Positions 24,027-39,000 of a stretch of DNA of 64,000 nucleotides are shown here, one piece after another. Each line of letters begins with the position of its first letter. Position 1 is the stretch's first letter. The DNA comes from Ypsolopha sequella (taxonomy: Eukaryota > Arthropoda > Insecta > Lepidoptera > Ypsolophidae), in the NCBI GenBank assembly GCA_934047225.1, contig OW203990.1:26949045-27013044 (forward strand), read 5' to 3'. The notes beneath the pieces were generated by a model. That model ran no database searches. It was not told the origin of the DNA and saw only the letters and a list, made by a program, of their open reading frames with translations. The position numbers were made by a program, and so were the translations under genes.

Positions 24027-27000
24027 GTAAGCAGCTGTAATTATAAACCGAACTTCTTAATAAGTAACCAGCTAACCTGCCTAACCTAGCTAAGCTAGCA
24101 CCCGTGAAAGACAAGGGCGGATCCAGGATTTGATTTTGGGGAGGGGGGGGGGGGCATTTTGACAAGGTTTATCACAAAGTAAAAAAAGGGCAGTTTTTAG
24201 GCGCCTTAAGCTTAAGCTTAAGGTACTTTTGACAAACCTAATATATACCTTTTAAACCTATGCTGTGTAAAAGTGCACGCAAATCGAATCGAAAAGTCGA
24301 GTAAAATAGTCAAATATAAGGTTAAATAATATTAGTTGGCGAAACTCAAAACATAGGTAGTACCTACTAGTCTATATGAACAACTGTTTGTATGGGAGCT
24401 AAGCGAAATTCTTAAAATTTGTTTTCACCTTTCCATACTGGACCAGTCAGCTGATCGAGGCAATTTGTATGGGAGGAAGAGAAAAAAAGTTGCGAATCTC
24501 GCTTAGCTCCCATACAAACAGTTGTTCATATAGACTAGTACTACCTATGTTTTGAGTTTCGCCAACTAATATTATTTAACCTTATATATGGACTCCTGGG
24601 CGTTTTGGTGGGGGGGGGGCATGGCCCCCATAGCCTCCCCCTGTATCCGCCAATGGTGACAGTTGTGGCAAAAAGTGTCGGATTGCCATCGGACTTTTCA
24701 GTCACCGTCGGAGATGTGGCAACCCTACCAAGTTCAATACTGGCGGTCGCTGCAACAATCATCCGCAACGGATGTAGTGGCCAATGATGATAATGATGAC
24801 CAGGCTAGAAAGTAAAAATAACACTTAACAAGTAAAAATGACAATTGAGCAAACGTCGTACAAAATGCACGAGTTTTGTGATGTAGGTGAATTTTCTAAA
24901 TTTTATTTATTAATTTATTTATTTACTCATAGGAAGATTAACAAACAAATAGGTACAGTAAAAATTTAGAATAGATGCCGATAAAAACTCTTCACCCAAT
25001 GGATGACAAAATTAAATAGAAGTGAGCTGTAGGGCGTAACAGTTTAACTTACAGTTTTAGCTTACAAATAAGCACAGTACATTTCTTATACTGTGAAATA
25101 AGTGTGCCGTAGGGGCATAAAAGTTTAACTTACAAATACTACATAAATAAGATAAAATTTTAGTTTAATTAGAAATAAGCAAATAACATTTAAGAAAAGA
25201 TAAATTGAAAGAATTTATTTACCTACACATTTTTAAAGTGTAAAATAGTTAAAGCTCTTTCGACTGATGATGTGCTTGAACAAAACAAATCTATATCAAG
25301 CGAAATATCATTGAAAAGAGAACTCGCTCTTGATAAGAATGCAAATGCTACTTTTTTCTCAAGTATTTCCAGCTGACCACTTTCTTAGTCTAGTGGTTCA
25401 CTGTGTCTATACCGGAGGTCGTCGGTTCAAATCCCTTAGGGCACTTTTGCGTTCAGTTTGCGTGCTTAGGAATTTTTATTTAATTTAATAATTATAAACA
25501 AAAAAATAACAGTTTTGAGTATTTCCGAAATATATTTCGGCCCACTTTGGGGCCGGCACAGTCGAGTGGTGAAAGATATTAATACAGAATGACATAAAAT
25601 AAAAAAATAAATATACATAACCTTATTACTAATTTAATTAGCGTATTATTATTATGTGATTATGAAAATGTGGTCGCTTTTACGAATAAACTTGAAATAA
25701 ATATTTATATTTGCCTTTTTAAGGCTTTTCATTTAATTTAATAATTATAAACAACAAAAATATCAATTTTGAGTATTTTCGAAATATATTTCGGCCCATG
25801 CACGTTAAACTGTAGGTCCATATTTATACCAGACGTTAATCGTCGGTGAAAGGTATGTATGAAATGTATGATGTACGAGTATGGACTGAGACTTTCGGGA
25901 AAAAAGCAGGATTTAAAAAAGGAGGACATTCGTAAAAATAGAAAAACTTTTTTTTTTCAAATATCAGAATTTATGCCTCTTAATTTATGTCACATTCTTA
26001 GCACATTTGGAAAGCTGATATTTGATTGTCTTGTGGTTCTAACCTCAGTTAGGAGGTTCTAACTAAGCGGTGTCGGTGACGTGCGCGTATTTTAAAAAAG
26101 GAAAACTCTGTAGGTAAGGGATAACAATATCTGAATAAGAAGGACATGATTATACCCATTTGGATACCATTTGGCAACCCTACTCAAAGACTATCATATC
26201 ATTATCAAGTTTAGTGGAAATACAAACGTTGCATTTTATACGTATATTTTATATGTTGTCGTGGCCATATCGTAGAATTGACCATGATCTGGTTGGGCAT
26301 ATCGTATTTCTGTTAAAATTGGGAGGGTGGCCTCGCTCGGCTCTCCAAATGTATTTACATGTAAACCTAACACGCTCCTCCTCGCTCCACTTCGCTTCGC
26401 TCGTCGTCGCACCTATTTTTTACTTTTGGTGAAAGATTTTTGATTTCATACTTTACGATCTGCCCGACCAGATCATGAAATAGTCAAATAAATCAGCATG
26501 CTGAGATTGTAAGCCCCGATAGTTTATATTTTAATATTAGGTTAGGTTAGTTTATAAAAAAAAAACCTAATAGAACCAACTGTGAAATTATAATCTTTCT
26601 AGTGACATTATAAACTATCGGATTTTACAATCTCTCGCGGACTTTTACATAATATGTATTAAACACTGTGCTACGGGTGCAGATCTAGCAAGGCTTTGAA
26701 GAATTTTTCTTTTCAGATACCCCGCTGTGTGGATATTTTACTGCTATTCCAAAAGAACCAAGGCCTGACGACTTGCTTGTGCCAGATCTATCAGGTAATT
26801 AATTATTATTGTGTTATTTTGTGAATATGTACTTAAATTGTAATATATTTATTCATTTGTATGGCGCATTGGACTACTGTTATGTTATACAAATTTGATG
26901 TAACAAAAAATTTAAAAAAATAATTACATAAAAGAAACATTTACGCTACATACTTTCAACCAGAAATCTTATTTTTAATCTATCTCTAAGTTATTAAATT

Positions 27001-30000
27001 TTGAGCGATTACTATTGATTACAATTGATTACTATTGATTAATAACTCGTATTTTTTGTCCATGTCCAGTAGAGGACTGCTAAACGTTGATGACTAATAC
27101 GATAACGATGACGATGACGTTGATTATGACGATGACGTTGATTATGACGATGACGTTGATTATGACGATGACGTTGATTATGACGATGACAATGAGATCG
27201 ATCTGCAGGAACAACATGGTCGACCCGCCCGCTGCTGCCGCCGCCGGAGCGTCACGACGTGTGCATGGACGTGTATACGGCGCTCGGCAACGTAGGCACA
27301 CAGATCGTGCACATCGATGAGGAGATCCAGGGTGACGTCATCATTGCCAAGCTTAACTATTATGGTTAGTGCTTCTTCTACGTCTAGAATCGATTCTTCA
27401 GATTTGGAACGAAAAGAGAGGATGAATGAAAATTAAAATGAAATGAAAATATTTTTATTTCACATAGACAGTTTTACATTTGAAGCAGTTCAGTGGCTCC
27501 CAGACTAGACCATGGAGAGTCTGTACCATGGGTGCCGGTAAACAGATTACAATATAGATGATTAGTGTTCGTAGAAAGTAGAGTGATGAGAGAAATTTAT
27601 GATGCGCAAGTGCGAAGGTACAGCTCGACCAGGCCGCCCCAGAAGGACGTATGCTGGCCAAATTGGCGACATATTGAAGAAAGGCAATGTCAAAAGTACC
27701 CGGAATAGAAGAGCTTGTATGACTAGATGTATGACTGTGTCTGGATCGTAGCAGATGGAAATCTGTAGTCTCTGAGGGGCCCCTCTGGGAGACAAGCGTG
27801 AGTATATACAACGTGAAATTTTAAGTCATTTTGTTAACGAAAACTGGTGATAGTACTCGTCCATATGAACAACTTTTACTATGAAGCCAACCCTGAAATC
27901 GTGAAAAAAAATCAGCTGTTTCATACATTTGGGTCGAGTAGGTATTTAACTTTTCTATGGAACAGCTGATATTTTGTTTACGATTTCAGGGTTGGCTCCA
28001 TAGTAAAAGTTGTTTATATGGACAAGTACTATCACCAGTTTTCGTTAAAAAAATGACTTAAATTTCACGTTATATATGTAAGTACTACATACAAATTATG
28101 CCCAAAGAAAAAAGCAGCAGGTATTGTCGGAGATTATGTATGTATATTATTAGTATATTATACACGGGCGTAAGAGCAATAAATTACTCGGTTACGTTTA
28201 AAACACACGCTACGCTCGTGTTTTAAATCGTCCTCGTAATTTATTCCTTTGCGCCCTTGTAGCATAAACTACTATTATACTTCTTGCCACATGGTACCTT
28301 TGGCCATTATGTTCAGCTTTGGGAAAGCATTGTTGTTTTCTTGATATTTGCCGTTTTGGATCAGTAAGTAACTTTGGCAAAAAGCTTATTTCCATCTAGG
28401 TCCATCGTATCACACACACTTCTCATTTCACTATCTTGTTTGCTTGAAACAATATTAACTGTACTATTTTTAGTAATTATTATTCGACATTGCGTGTTGG
28501 GGCATTAGATGTCAATCACAGAGAAAAGTACAAATAATTATGTAAACTTCCCTATAGCAGCGCGCGCATTAAGCTTACGGAGTATTTTCAATTTTTTTAT
28601 TAAAGCGATCAAATAAATATTAATTTATGATGAACTAATAACAAGTAATGAACGATTAAAAACGTACTAATCTGTAATAAGAAATTAATTAATCCTTCGT
28701 CAAAAATAAATGGTTATCATGAACTTTTTTCACGAACGAAGTCTCCTGTCAAAATACTCTTATTGTCAAACACTAAATACGAAAATGACTTGATTTGAGG
28801 AATTCTTTCCTGAAGTCGATTAAGGAATACGAGGCGCGAAAAAAGAAGCATCCGCTTCAAAAATTGCTTCAACTTTAAAAAAAAAAAACATGTTAATAAT
28901 GTACTATGAAAAAACTTTTTTTAATAATATGTAGCTTCAAAATAACTAGTGCAGAAGAGATTCGTTTTGTTCTAAGGTTAGGTTACTAGACCGCCATACA
29001 TAATCTTCGTCGTATTTATTTATGAAAACCCAGAACTACTTTGGCCTAGGCCAAACTAGTTTATCCTAAAATCGGGTTTAGCCGGTAACATCATACATAG
29101 TTGGTTTTTAGGCGTTAGGATATTTTTGGATAATTGAAGAATCGGCCCTAAAATTCTATGTAGATATAAAATTCTTTGTAAGTAACATAGTACTTCACCT
29201 TCGCATTCCAGGGTTGGAAGAGCCTTATATTGGCACCTTCCTCGTGGGTCAGAGGAACCTGCTGCAAGCTGTCATCCGCCGCGAGCCTGACCTCGACAAC
29301 GACTGGTATCTTGTCATCACCGAGAGGTACTTTCATTTAATAAACCTTTATAAGTTTGAATGTAGATACTAATTGAGCTACATTACGTATACTACGTTTA
29401 GCGAGATGATGTAAAGCGGGTCATTCCCCCGATTGACACCTGTCGCCGCGTCAAAGGAAATGCCGCCGTCTCAACTCTCGACACAAAGAAACATTTCATT
29501 TCATTTTTTCATTTTTTATTCACAAGCAATATACATCGCATTTGAATTTCATACTCTGATTACTTGTGACCTGACCCTCGTACTACAGTTTCAAAATACG
29601 ATTTTTACACTGTGCTCGTACCATGATAATCATGTATAATTGCATTTTATAACAGACATCATACATGTCTAGGGCTGCTATATTTTACTAGGGTCTCATC
29701 TCTGTAATGTGGAGTAAATTTTAAGACAAGACAAATATTTATTCTCTTAATTAGATAAACAGGGTGTTAAGATGAAATTGCGGAAGCCGGAAACTGGCGA
29801 TAGTACTCGTATGTACATACGAACGACTTTTAATGAATTGAGAAATCGAGAAAAAAAAAACAGTTGTTACGTTCATTTTGGTCGAGTAGCTATGTAACTT
29901 TTCTTGGAACAGCTGATTTTTTTCGCGATTCAAATGTTGTCTCCATAGGAGTATTTGAATTTTTCGTAACGTAGAATCCTTCAGAAATAAAAATAAAACT

Positions 30001-33000
30001 GCAAGTCATAGTTATTATACCTATTATAGTTCATCTGACACTGTCGACCATATCGACTCCACACTTTGTGCCAGCAAAGAATTTCTTTCATTTCACTGGG
30101 CGCAGATATCGGGACAATTTAGTGTTTGTTGGGACGTCGTGACAGTCCCGATATATCGGAACGGACGGCAGCCTTATACATGTCGGAAGTATCGTTGGGC
30201 GAGTGGAGCGCTTTGCATCGTCTCGCTGAATACAGTTTATATTATAAAACTGCTGCCTTGTTTTTTTTTGTTCCTTCAAGAATAGCTAAGCCCTGCTGAG
30301 TGTCTGTCTGTACTTTTACGTCTTCTTTAAAGGGTTAAAACGAACAAGCTAAGAAACCTCACGCTCATATTTACAACGTTTTAAATACTATGAGATTATA
30401 ATGAAAAAAAATATATGTTTTGTCACAGTCAAGACTACGAGAGCCCCGACAGACAATTCTACATATTCAATGTTAACATTCAAGGCGAGGCACTAGTGGC
30501 GCGCGTGCAGCTAGAGGTTGTCAACATTGACGACAATGATCCCGTTATCAACGTGTTTGATGCTTGCTCTGTGCCGGTAAGTATACATACACCCAGGGCA
30601 TAGTAAATATGCCCAGGGCGAGACATTAATGGCGCGCGTGCAGCTAGAGAGGTTGTCAACAATTATGACAATGATCTCGTGTTTGATTCGCCCCGTGCCG
30701 GTAACGACAATGGTCCTATCATCAATGTGTTTGATGCTCGATGCCACTACATAACTTTTAGCTTCTGGACATCGAGTATGAAATAAAACAGCTTTTTATT
30801 ATGTCTAACCGACCTAAACAACAGTTTTTTCGTGGAAGCCACTTTTTATGTCAATAACCTCTAATCCCTGCGACTGGGGCTTCCTGAATCAGAGAACCTC
30901 TAGTCCCTGCGACTGGGGCTTCCTGAATCATAGAAGCTCTAGTCCCTGCAACTGGGGCTTCCTGAATAATAGAACCTCTAGTCCCTGCGACTGGGGCTTC
31001 CTGAATCAGAGAACCTCTAGTCCCTGCGACTGGGGCTTCCTGAATCATAGAAGCTCTAGTCCCTGCAACTGGGGCTTCCTGAATAATAGAACCTCTAGTC
31101 CTTGCGACTGGGGCTTCCTGAATCATAGAAGCTCTAGTCCCTGCAACTGGGGCTTCCTGAATAATAGAACCTCTAGTCCCTGCGACTGGGGCTTCCTGAA
31201 TCAGAGAACCTCCAGTCCCGGCGACTGGGGCTTCCTGAATCATAGAAGCTCTAGTCCCTGCAACTGGGGCTTCCTGAATAATAGAACCTCTAGTCCCTGC
31301 GACTGGGGCTTCCTGAATCAGAGAACCTCTAGTCCCTGCACTGGGGCTTCCTGAATCATAGAAGCTCTAGTCCCTGCAACTGAATCATAGAACCTCTAGT
31401 CCCTGCGACTGAGGCTTCCTGAATCACAGAACAATTAAAGTTCTGAGACCAGAATACAGGAATTTTACTGACATGTGAGTAATTTCGTCCTTTTTCCAAG
31501 AAATCCGGAAAAAATGTCAGGGATTTTTAAAAAAGTGTTTAAGGGTCGATTCTCCGTATTTGTAACAAAATATTAATAAATAATTATAACGGCCAAAATA
31601 CAACTTTTAGCTAAGAGAACTTATTGTTAAAAGTTTGCTATATGCATAAACATGTTTTTAATGATTATTACAAAACGGCTCACCTCAATAACTATTTTTG
31701 ATCGGGATAGCCGACCAGTTTCAGCAGATTTAGACTGCCTTTTTCTGTTATTATATTACATTTTTAATGATATTATGGTAGCTTCATAATAACTGGATTT
31801 TCCATAACCGTGATATTGGATTATTTTAGGAATTTACGGCTGGTATAACAACTATGGAAAAGCCAATTGTTTTATAGCTAATGTATAAAAATTATCATTA
31901 AAAAAACTTTTAACAATAACTTTTCTTAGCTAAAAGTTGTATTTTGGCCATTACATTTATTTCTTAATATTTTGTTACAAATCCGGAGAAATGACCCATT
32001 GTTAAAATTTATAATTCGTATAAATAAGATTTGTATTTGTAGCACAAACTGTTACAAATCACGCTGCTTCTGCCTTCACATAAAACATTTACAAAAAGTC
32101 TCATAAAACTGAACTATCGCCAATTTCGTCAGGAATTCACAATACTAGATTATTTATCGTGTGCTGCCACTCGCATTAAGATTATGAGGGAACATGATAT
32201 CCATTTGTGTGCAGGAACTGGGCTCGGTGCCTCGACTGACAGAGTGCGTGTACGAGGTGACAGACGCCGACGGAGAGATCAGCACCAGGTTCATGACCTT
32301 CAGGTACTTGAATTTTATCTATTTTCAAATTTAAATTCATTTATTTCAACTTAATTGCAACATAACAGATTAATATCCAAATTGTTACAATAATTCTTAA
32401 ACCATAGTTCTAACTTTCATACTTCTCTCTAACATTCCCTTACAAACATTCATCACATAACTGATTCCATCCACAAAAATATCACACTCTGGTGCCTTAA
32501 ACAGTTGTAATATTAACTCAACTAGGTCTACACAGTCGATTTTGTTTACAATTATGTTGCGTATAAACATTGCCAGAGCTAAATTTCTTCTTAGCTCAAT
32601 TGAGCCATACCCTAAATTACCTTCGAGAAAACGAGTTCGGTTGGGTACATAAAGGAGTAGTATTTATTGTTTTTTTTTTTATATATGTTTAAAACGTTTT
32701 TGGGCTTGTTCCAAAATATATTTATCTTCATGCGGACACCAGACCAATGCATTCGTTTCTACAATACTAAGCATTAGTGCTGCATACAGCGCCCGAGAGA
32801 CCACGGTGGTGAAGGGTGCAGCATTACGTAGCACAAATCCTAGTCGCTGGAAGGCTGCATTTGTCACCTTCTCGACGTGCTGACGGAAGGTCAGTTGTGG
32901 GTCAAACACAACACCGAGATCGCGCACCTGACTATTCTTACTATCTCTCCACGCGACGCGTGAAGCTTTGACGCTGTAGGCGATGGGGTACAGCGTAGGT

Positions 33001-36000
33001 GACAGCTGCTTCTGATACTATTGCACGCGCACCTTCTGCACTGACATAAACTGTAGAGAGGATAATTCCCATAGCTTAATTTTTAAAACATTTTATTTTT
33101 AATTTTTTTTGGAGAATTTACGTCATTTTAGGACATGGTTTTCATTATTTTGCTATATATATTGACCATTATTTTTTTATGATTTTTTAAAGAATTGTCC
33201 GATGACATTGTCACTTGAGAATTTTAGACATTATACTGATTGTGATGTGTGATTGCTTATAAAAAAAAATGGTCTGTCTCTGTCTGTCCACTCGTCTGTC
33301 ATCTAGCTGTCAAATTAGTCTGAAGCAAATTATTATAAATTTATCTTGATAGCAAAGGACACATTTCTAAACAGCCATTAATCAAGTGACGTCACACAAG
33401 GGCAAATGTAAGTTGCAGCCTTTTCGTAAAAATATTCATCATCTTGAGGTTTTTTTAACCAAAACTTCGAAAATACGGCTTATTAAACCTAAATCTCGAA
33501 ATGGTTTTCGAATTAACACACCTTAAAATAATTTAATCTATGCCAATTCCCGCAAAACCCTCAAAGTTGTCAAATTTATTGTTCCTGTTTTGAAGAATCA
33601 AGGAATACTACATGTAAAAAAAATTATGCCAAGTATAAAAATCACGTTGTTATCTTAACAGAATCTTCTGAAGACATTCCAATATCGGTAAAAAAAACAT
33701 GGTCCTAAAAATTTTTTTTATCTCAAGGTTTAATTAAGATTATTAGAGCAAACATGCTCATACATATTACTTATGGTAAAACCTAAAATTCATATAATAC
33801 AACCTGTAGTTTCTTCTTTATAGTAAAATTATTGCAGAAATTGGACATTTTGCTATTTTTTCTGGAATCGCACTGCAAGTCTTTCTGCATGGAATTGATT
33901 TTACGGTGATTTTGCAAGGGTGAATATCCTTTCAAGGCGCTTAGTACCATCAAGATATCTTTAAGAGCGGTTTCGCAGCTGAATTGTGAAAAAGCCGCCT
34001 TTTTCTAATTAATCGAAGCAGAACACTTAAATTCAAAATTCACTCAATAGTTATTCAATAAAACCTTATTACCTATGTATTGTGTATGCTGCCATCGCAA
34101 AGTATCTATTGGTTTCTGTGAAAAAGTTTTTTTTTTTTTTAGTTTATTAAGCCACGTGATCTGATCATGCCTTTCCAAAGAATATATCATAGATGTGAAA
34201 ATGTTGAAGTGTTTTCATCTACTGTGACTTTTGTGTGTTGGGATGGGAGGTCGAGTACATTTTGTGTGTTGGTATGGGAGGTCGAGTACATTTTGTGTGT
34301 TGGTATGGGAGGTCGAGTACATTTTGTGTGTTGGTATGGGCGGTCGAGTACATTTTGTGTGTTGGTATGGGAGGTCGAGTACATTTTGTGTGTTGGGATG
34401 GGAGGTCGAGTACATTTTGTGTGTTGGTATGGGAGGTCGAGTACATTTTGTGTGTTGGTATGGAAGGTCGAGTACATTTTGTGTGTTGGTATGGGAGGTC
34501 GAGTACATTTTGTGTGTTGGTATGGGAGGTCGAGTACATTTTGTGTGTTGGTATGGGAGGTCGAGTACATTTTGTGTGTTGGTATGGGAGGTCGAGTACA
34601 TTTTGTGTGTTGGTATGGGAGGTCGAGTACATTTTGTGTGTTGGTATGGGAGGTCGAGTACATTTTGTGTGTTGGTATGGGATTTCGAGTACATTTTGTG
34701 TGTTGGTATGGGAGGTCGAGTACATTTTGTGTGTTGGTATGGGAGGTCGAGTACATTTTGTGTGTTAATATGGGAGTTCTAGTAAATTTTTCATTTCCAC
34801 ATTTATATATTTTTTTTGGTAAATTTGTCCAATATGATCAGTTTTTTTATTATAAAATTATAATATTATATAATATATATATTAATTTAAAAATATGCTT
34901 GTACATGATATATACCTGTATAAGATTTCGGTACGAGATAATTTTGTAATGGTTTACAGAATTGTTAAAGCACCGAATCATTTATAAAGTGTAGATTACC
35001 AACACACATATTAAGGGCTTTATGAAAAAATCACGGATGTTTGTCTTTACTTTATTTTATTTATTTCTCTACCCGAAACGCCCCTGTGGCAGAGTGGTAG
35101 AGTGTTCGCCTACTGACCCAGAGATCGTGGGTTCAATCCCCGCGGTGCACATTAATTTGTGTTCGGTCTGCGTGCTACGGAATTCGTCCATTTGTGCCCG
35201 AAATACGACGATTGTTAATCACCCATCACGTTTGGGACGTGATAATCATCGGTAAAAAGAGGGTGTACCTACCATGTGTAGAGTGACTTGCTTTTCACAG
35301 TTTACACTCGGAACATCTCTGAAACTCTCTCGGGGATTCATGTCGTGACATGTTATTTTTTGTTGAAGAGAATACTTCTTTAGGCGCGTTGAGAGATTTT
35401 TGGTAGTTGAAAATATTATGGGTTTGCGTCACCGACATGCTGTGATATGTTCTTCTTCAGTTGCCCACTTAGGCAGCGCTACAGTGCGTTTAGACTTGCC
35501 AAAGAGATTCCCTAATAGAGTTTAATAATATAATTCAACGTTTATTGCGAGCAACTAGACCCATATCACACAATTACAAACAAACATACACTTTTAAAAG
35601 GTTAAAAATATGACATTAGAATAAAATAAAATAAACACAACTTAATAAACTTGCAAAATAAAACATTTAAAACACGAATATAGAAATCAATATGTACTAT
35701 TACTATTTATATGTACATGAACCCAGTGTTTTATAACATGGCTGTTCAGTCTATTGGCAAATGTATTCAAAACACAGTTAGAACTACCGCGCACCCTACA
35801 GAGCATCGACGCGCATCTCTTACGGATGATAAACCTCCTTGGAAATCATCGAATTTCAATAAATTGTCGAATTTACGAAACAAAAATCTAGCGATAGAAG
35901 CCCGACGTCTACCCACTTCTGTTTTTTATTCTTCACTGCAGTGTGGACAGCGAGCGTGGAGACGACGAGGTGTTCAGCATCTACCCCGAGCTGATCCCCA

Positions 36001-39000
36001 ACGACTGGTATCGCATGAATATGACCATCCAGCTCGACCAGCTCCTCGACTTCGAGACCAGCGCACTGCACATCTTCTCCATCACCGCTTTTGTGAGTAT
36101 ACTAGGTGAAAGCCAAAATCATACTGACGAATCGGTAAGTGCTCAGCAATCAAGGTATTCAATACAAAAAAAAAATACAAATAAATACAAAAATTGTATT
36201 TATACACAAGTAATTTTGACAATTCTTTGGACCCTCCTTTTAAGCTAACAATAACCTGTATTAGGAGGGACCGTTCTTCTCTTGTTTCATTGTTTTTGTG
36301 CTTTTGTTAGTAGGAGAAAGGGTGAGTTGGTGTATGTGTTTGAGAGGGTGTGTGAGGGTTTGTGTGCGTGTGTAGTGTATGTGCTGAATTCGAATTCGAA
36401 TTCGATCACCTCTTAGTTTCGACTCCATCTAAACTGGCTCAATATCCGCTACCGAAGGAACTCACACATCGTCTCACTTCTTTATAATCCCCTCAATAGC
36501 CCATTATCTCTTCCCTATATTCGAGACCGGTTTGCCCCTATTGAATCCCTTGGCCGGCTTAGCGACCAAGCAGAGCTATGGCCCTCCAATTTCCCGAGCA
36601 CAGCACCAATATGTACACAAATTATTTTACAGTGTCAGCAATCCGCCTGTGGTATAGTGTTCCTCTTAATATCGGTCAGTCTTCCTCTACCTTCAAAACC
36701 AGAGTACATCAATACTATCTACACCTACAGCATCAGTCACCAAACTTGTAATTTTCACATATCCCCCTGACTCATTTTCCTTCTCGTAATTACCGATGCA
36801 TTGTTATGTATAATATATGTAGATACCTTTATATGTATATTATTGTATTTGTGAGTAGATTATATATGTGTATACAATAATTACTTACCTCTATGTATAT
36901 ATAATACATATAGTAACTATGACAATATGAGTTCTTGATTGAATTGATTATAGCAATCAACTTATCTATAAAACTTTCCACATCACCAAAGGTGAGAATG
37001 CTAATTAGCATTAAGTTCGCCTTTGTGCATTGTAATAGTAGTTTATGCTACTAGGGCGCAAAGGAATAAATTACGAGGACGATTTAAAACACGAGCGTAG
37101 CGAGTGTTTTAAACGTAACCGAGTAATTTATTGCTCTTACGCCCGTGTATCATACTACGTTTTTCAATGCATAGTGTGAGGAAATGAAAATAAATATAAT
37201 CTTGTGAACTTTAAATTATAATTGGCTCAAAAGGACTGTATCCATAGCCGTTAAACGGTGTAAAAAAAGTATATCGTCTATGGTACACAGGAAAGGCTGC
37301 AGGTTAGCCAACCATTGTAAATAAATAAAAAAAATAATAATAATAAAGCCCTAGGGCAAAATAATCGACTTTCTGTTCGGTTTTGATGCATAAAAAGTGG
37401 GCCTTTACGAGCACATGCATTGAAAATTATTTTGTGCAATAAAGTATTTACATACATACCCTTTTTGTGAACATTTGAAAATATTTTTCTTGTTCCCTAC
37501 AAACACAAGCATAGCCCCGAGTTAATTGCTATGTGAGGTCAACATTTTATTTGTGCGAAATTAGCAAAATGTTGGGGCAAAATTAGCAAAATGTTGGGGA
37601 AAAATTAGCAAAATGTTGGGGCAAAATTAGCAAAATGTTGAGGCAAAATTTACGGAAGTAAACGGACGAATAACTGATAATTTTATTTACAAATAATCAG
37701 GTAATTTCAAAAGAATTACATTCCTCTCTGTTTGAACTCGAATGTGAAAGTGTTGCAGCTCGTGTTGACTCCATTACTCGAAATGTAGAGCTCGGCATCA
37801 AACCTTCCATATATACTGTTCTGCGGAAACTCTTCGTAGTCCAGAATGATATCGGTCGCGGTGTAATCACCCTGAAATAACAGATTGAATTGAAGGTGTT
37901 AGTATTTAACGGGATACCTGACGCTAGAACATCAACAACACCAGCGGTGTTACTACAAAACGGTGTTTAACTTTAGACAGTGTTTAAATCTGTTGCTGTC
38001 ACTCTTTTACAATATGAAAGAAAAGGCGACAGCAACAGATATAAACACTGTCTAAAGTTAAACACCGTTTTGTAGTAACACACCAGGTTTTCAAGGGTTC
38101 ATTGGAAGAAACTAGGTCTCTCCTCATATTGAAGAAAATATATTTGGTTTATCGATCTTTTATCTAGGGCTTCCACCTACTCGTATAAACAATGTATTAA
38201 GATTTATACTTTTGTCAAAAAAACAAAATGATTTCCACCCTCTTTTTTTTGGCTTTCAAACGTTCGTTTCAAAGACGCGGTTAAGAGATCAACTTGTTTT
38301 TTTTTATAAAATAGGCAATAGAAATATGAAGGGATGTTACCTAAATCCAATATTTTTTTCTTTACAAAATATTTCAGTATTAGCTAAAAACACACCAATT
38401 TGTTGTTTCGCTGCGTGATCACTAGTATTACGCGTCCAAGAACAAGAGGCCAAAGAGCCAACATATAATCACCTCTATGCAAATAAGGTCTTTGCCATTA
38501 GACTTATTGTGCTGGACGGGTAATAAAAAAAGTTGCTAAGGTATGCCATCCTCTTAAGGTGACAACTACTGCTGGCGAGATTGAAAAGCCTTGATAAGGT
38601 CCGGTTTAACTCAGATGTAATGTTGTAATATAGCTTTTATTTAAGCCACGGACCAAAACGAATGAAAATAATTTTATATCGCTGAAACTTTATGTTGAAT
38701 TATCTTTTCGCATGAACTGTAAACAAAATACCTAGGTACATACTTCGATAAGTACTTATCATCATCACTGTCCAATGAAAATTATTGGTACCTACTTTTA
38801 TGAAAACTTCACGTGCAAAGCTTTTTGAAAACAAATTAGTATATTTCGTGACGAGTATAAAATGGCGGATTTTCTTACCCGTGGCAGAGAATATAAAGTA
38901 TTACTACGTACCCGAGGAATGAAGCTAGTTTCGCGGTAAAGGCGAACGTCGAAAGTTTACATTCCGAGGGTAAGAAAACCCATTTTTACTCGTTGCGAAC

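Noticed and set aside
30848..31354. 168-codon ORF and its antisense partner over the 39-bp repeat
   Set aside because: Period of 13 codons creates stop-free frames on both strands; lies within a cadherin intron.
34167..34949. Long ORF of 260 codons over the 31-bp repeat
   Set aside because: All six frames are open through the array because of the repeat period; no start context, splice or domain supports a gene.
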